From contig JAXMBX010000002.1 of NCBI GenBank assembly GCA_046349635.1, positions 179,666-243,665 on the forward strand: a stretch of DNA of 64,000 nt, in the 5' to 3' direction. Shown here piece by piece: positions 61,721-64,000 of this stretch (its first letter is position 1; each line of letters opens with the position of its first letter). The notes below the pieces were generated by a model. That model saw nothing but the letters and a program-made list of their open reading frames with translations, was not told the origin of the DNA and searched no databases. The position numbers and the translations under genes are program-made. The stretch is from JAXMBX01 sp046349635 (GTDB lineage Bacteria > Planctomycetota > Planctomycetia > Planctomycetales > Planctomycetaceae).

Positions 61721-61914
61721 TTGGGTGGCGTAGGCGCACCGCGAAGCGGAAGCCCCCGAATAGCAACCAATTTCCTATGGGTGGCATGCCTACATCGCCG
61801 CGAAGCGGCAGGGTAGGCATGGATTCGCGTGTGGGTGGTGCCAGCCACACGCGGCAAATTCAAATCGGCTCTCTTTTTGGGTGCCACTGCCGAGGCGTAC
61901 TCGCCTCAGCAGTG
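61721..61914. repeat. Cluster of four palindromic repeat units
   Basis: In a 317-base gap without a gene. Unit A (61721-61750): TTGGGTGGCGTAGGCGCACC then GCGAAGCGG. Unit B (61778-61821): TGGGTGGCATGCCTAC and GGGTAGGCATG with GCCGCGAAGCGGC inside. Unit C (61829-61851): GTGTGGGTGGTGCCAGCCAC plus ACG, an inverted repeat. Unit D: CACTGCCGAGGCG (61885-61897) pairs with CGCCTCAGCAGTG (61902-61914) with one mismatch. Units A-C share GGGTGG; unit C also occurs at 6984 and 10941. Confidence 0.7.
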
Positions 61915-61968
61915 TTCCTATCGACGAAATGGAAAGTGTGCCACACGCTTCTCCGATTCGTATCGCTC

Positions 61969-63360
61969 TCACGCGTGCAGCGGTTTCCCCGTCACCGCCA
62001 TTGCCGCTTCCTTCAACGCTTCCGACAACGTCGGATGCGCGTGGCACGTCCGGGCCAGATCTTCACTGCTGGCGCCGAATTCCATCGCCGCCGCCGCTTC
62101 GGCGATCATGTCCCCCGCGTGCGGGCCAATGATATGCACCCCCAGCACCCGGTCGGTCTGGGCATCGGCGAGAATCTTCACGAACCCTTCTACGTCGTTG
62201 ATCGTCCGCGCCCGCGAATTGGCCCGGAACTGGAACAGCCCCTTCTTGTACGCGACATTCGCTTCCTTCAGTTGCTCCTCGGTCTGGCCGACGGAAGCGA
62301 TCTCCGGATGCGTGTACACCACCGCCGGGATGACGTCGTAGTTCACATGCCCATAACCGGTGGCGATGTATTCCGCGACCGCTGACCCTTCTTCCTCTGC
62401 CTTGTGCGCGAGCATCGGGCCAGGTGTGCAGTCCCCGATCGCATAAATCCCGGGAGCGGAAGTTTCCCAATGTTCGCTCACGGGGATTCGCTTCCGTTCG
62501 TCGAGCTGAATGCCGACGGTTTCGAGTCCCAGCCCTTCGGTGTACGGAGCACGTCCGACAGCCAGCAGCACGCGATCACAACTGATCGGCTCTCCCCCTT
62601 CGACTTCGACGATACATTTCTTTCCTTGCGCCGTCGCGGACTTCACCTTGGTCCCCAGGTGAATATCGAACCCCTGCTTCTTGAAGATCTTCAATGCTTC
62701 CTGGGCGATTTCGAGGTCGCTCCCGGGGAGCAGCCGGGGCAGGAATTCCAGAACCGTCACCTGTGAGCCGAGCCGCTTCCAGACCGAGCCCATTTCCAGG
62801 CCGATGTATCCCCCGCCGATCACAACCAGATGCTGCGGCACGCTGGTGTAAGAGAGCGCTTCGGTACTGGTGCCGATCCGGTCCCCATCCGGGACCACGC
62901 CGGGAATCGTGGCGACCTTGCTCCCGGTCGCAATGATGATGTTCTTCGCCTGCAGGGTGACGGTCGTCTGATCGTTCTGTGTCACCACGACCTTGCCGGG
63001 ACCGTCGAGGCGTCCGGTGCCGAGCAAACGCGTGATCTGTCCCCGCTTGAACAGGGCATCGATCCCCTTGGTCAGACTGGCGACGACTTGTTCCTTGCGG
63101 GCCAGCATCGCGGCCAGATCCAGTTGCACCTTCGTGAACTTGATCCCGTGGGCGGCGAAACCGTTTTGTGCTTCGTGGTACAGGTGGCTCGACTCCAGCA
63201 TCGCCTTGCTCGGGATGCAGCCCACCCGCAGGCAGGTTCCGCCGAGGACCGGTTCCTTTTCGATGCAGGCGATTTTCAGCCCGTATTGGGCCGCTTTCAG
63301 AGCCGCGACATATCCCCCGGGACCACCCCCGATGATGACCAGATCAAACGTTTCGTCCAT
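61969..63360 (-). CDS. lpdA: Dihydrolipoyl dehydrogenase (E3)
   Basis: 463 residues. FAD-binding motif LVIIGGGPGGYVAALKAAQ, redox disulfide GGTCLRVGCIPSK, NAD-binding HLVVIGGGYIGLEMG, second FAD segment GIYAIGDCTPGPMLAHKAEE and active-site His-Glu pair in CHAHPTLSEAL. E3 reoxidises the lipoyl groups of 2-oxoacid dehydrogenase complexes. It lies 70 bases after sucB on the same strand, so here it likely serves the 2-oxoglutarate dehydrogenase complex. Confidence 0.97.
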   Translation of the reverse strand: MDETFDLVIIGGGPGGYVAALKAAQYGLKIACIEKEPVLGGTCLRVGCIPSKAMLESSHLYHEAQNGFAAHGIKFTKVQLDLAAMLARKEQVVASLTKGIDALFKRGQITRLLGTGRLDGPGKVVVTQNDQTTVTLQAKNIIIATGSKVATIPGVVPDGDRIGTSTEALSYTSVPQHLVVIGGGYIGLEMGSVWKRLGSQVTVLEFLPRLLPGSDLEIAQEALKIFKKQGFDIHLGTKVKSATAQGKKCIVEVEGGEPISCDRVLLAVGRAPYTEGLGLETVGIQLDERKRIPVSEHWETSAPGIYAIGDCTPGPMLAHKAEEEGSAVAEYIATGYGHVNYDVIPAVVYTHPEIASVGQTEEQLKEANVAYKKGLFQFRANSRARTINDVEGFVKILADAQTDRVLGVHIIGPHAGDMIAEAAAAMEFGASSEDLARTCHAHPTLSEALKEAAMAVTGKPLHA

Positions 63361-63430
63361 TATCGATTCCGGATTTCAAAAAGCGGGCGTTGTGTCGCGC
63401 CGCGGGCATATGCCGTGTGCGCAGGTGTGA

Positions 63431-64000
63431 TCAGACTTCGAGGAGCATGCGGGCGGGCTGCTCCATCAGTTCCTTGATCCGCTTGAGGAAGGTGACCGCC
63501 TCACGTCCATCCACAAGGCGATGATCGTAGGTCAAGGCGACGTACATCATGGGACGGATCACCACCTGCCCGTTGAGGGCGATGGGACGGTCCTGGATGG
63601 CGTGCAGGCCGAGGATGCCGCTCTGCGGCGGGTTGACGATCGGCGTGGAGAGGAGCGAACCGTAGATCCCGCCGTTGCTGATCGTGAACGTTCCCCCCTG
63701 CAGTTCATCGACCGAAAGCTGGTTTTCGCGGGCGCGGCGTCCGAAGTCGGCGATCGTCAGTTCGATCTCCGCGAAGCTCATCCGCTCCGCGCTCCGCAGC
63801 ACCGGGACCACCAACCCCTTACCCCCCCCCACTGCCACTCCGATGTCGAAGTAGTTGTGGTAGACGATATCCGTCCCCCGGACTTCGGCGTTGATCGCTG
63901 GGAATTGCTTGAGTGCTTCGACCGCCGCTTTCACGAAGAACGACATGAATCCCAGCTTGGTGTTGTACCGTTCCAGGAAACTGTCCTTGTATTCGGTCCG
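63431..64000 (-). CDS. sucB: Dihydrolipoamide succinyltransferase (E2 of 2-oxoglutarate dehydrogenase), 5' part outside window
   Basis: Only the last 190 residues, the catalytic domain, are inside the window; the frame is open to the window edge (KDSFLERYNTKLGFMSFFVK). Landmarks: FPAINAEVRGTDIVYHNYFD, GVAVGGGKGLVVPVLR, GTFTISNGGIYGSLLSTPIV and PPQSGILGLHAIQDRP, and the active site ALTYDHRLVDGREAV with the His and Asp of the acyltransferase. The GGIYGSLLSTPI form points to the succinyl- rather than acetyltransferase. Upstream gene of lpd. Confidence 0.95.
   Translation of the reverse strand, partial: RTEYKDSFLERYNTKLGFMSFFVKAAVEALKQFPAINAEVRGTDIVYHNYFDIGVAVGGGKGLVVPVLRSAERMSFAEIELTIADFGRRARENQLSVDELQGGTFTISNGGIYGSLLSTPIVNPPQSGILGLHAIQDRPIALNGQVVIRPMMYVALTYDHRLVDGREAVTFLKRIKELMEQPARMLLEV

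Noticed and set aside
1..64000. CRISPR arrays, insertion sequences and prophage genes
   Set aside because: No regularly spaced repeats, transposase or integrase motifs, or phage structural genes were seen. The only repeats are short palindromes without coding content.

Overview
The window looks like a chromosomal segment of a planctomycete (Planctomycetia). Two DUF1501 proteins with twin-arginine leaders, a serine/threonine kinase carrying WD40 repeats, two secreted proteins with the LEPR-XLL-type N-terminal signal, a ClpC close to planctomycete ClpCs, and many secreted proteins of no known family all point that way. No tRNA, rRNA, CRISPR array, transposase or prophage gene was found.

Layout. 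1-4363: the 3' part of a WD40 protein kinase gene, followed by three tandem, translationally coupled genes for paralogous secreted proteins. 4372-16137: mixed secreted and membrane proteins (NTF2-like, DUF1501, two alpha/beta hydrolases, TfoX-like, a large LEPR-type secreted protein, an interrupted APC permease, a lipoprotein pair). 16138-23760: a lipoprotein joining a FlgI-like domain to HEAT-like repeats, an smc gene whose middle third is broken by many indels, a candidate structured RNA with its own terminator, and a HTH/receiver-like regulator. 23970-37330: GT39-type transferase, moaC, a polyprenyl diphosphate synthase, small unknowns, a methyltransferase, rodA, a rhomboid-TPR protein, an interrupted GT-C-like protein, a second DUF1501 protein. 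37345-45069: clpC on the minus strand; on the far side of a 0.54 kb gap lies a Clp_N-ThiD2-ThiE fusion gene; then a 23S-type rRNA methyltransferase and a thioesterase.

45335-53475 is a compact chemotaxis operon: cheA (with two CheW-like modules and a receiver), cheW, a soluble chemoreceptor built as globin-PAS-PAS-PAS-MCP, cheY, cheB and cheR. Together they form a full oxygen/redox-type sensory pathway with adaptation enzymes, but no flagellar gene is present. 54839-58831 holds the replication cluster dnaN-dciA-gyrB on the minus strand, and the AT-rich gap upstream of dnaN contains DnaA-box matches, so it is a candidate oriC. 61969-64000 carries lpd and the 3' part of sucB of the 2-oxoglutarate dehydrogenase complex.

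Two zones of about 1.6 kb each (about 19890-21535 and 59440-61040) carry many frameshifts in genes that should be essential or housekeeping (smc, phosphofructokinase) while the flanking parts of the same genes are intact. This fits local low-accuracy assembly better than gene decay, and annotation of those stretches should be treated as provisional. Two families of dispersed palindromic repeats occupy several intergenic gaps.
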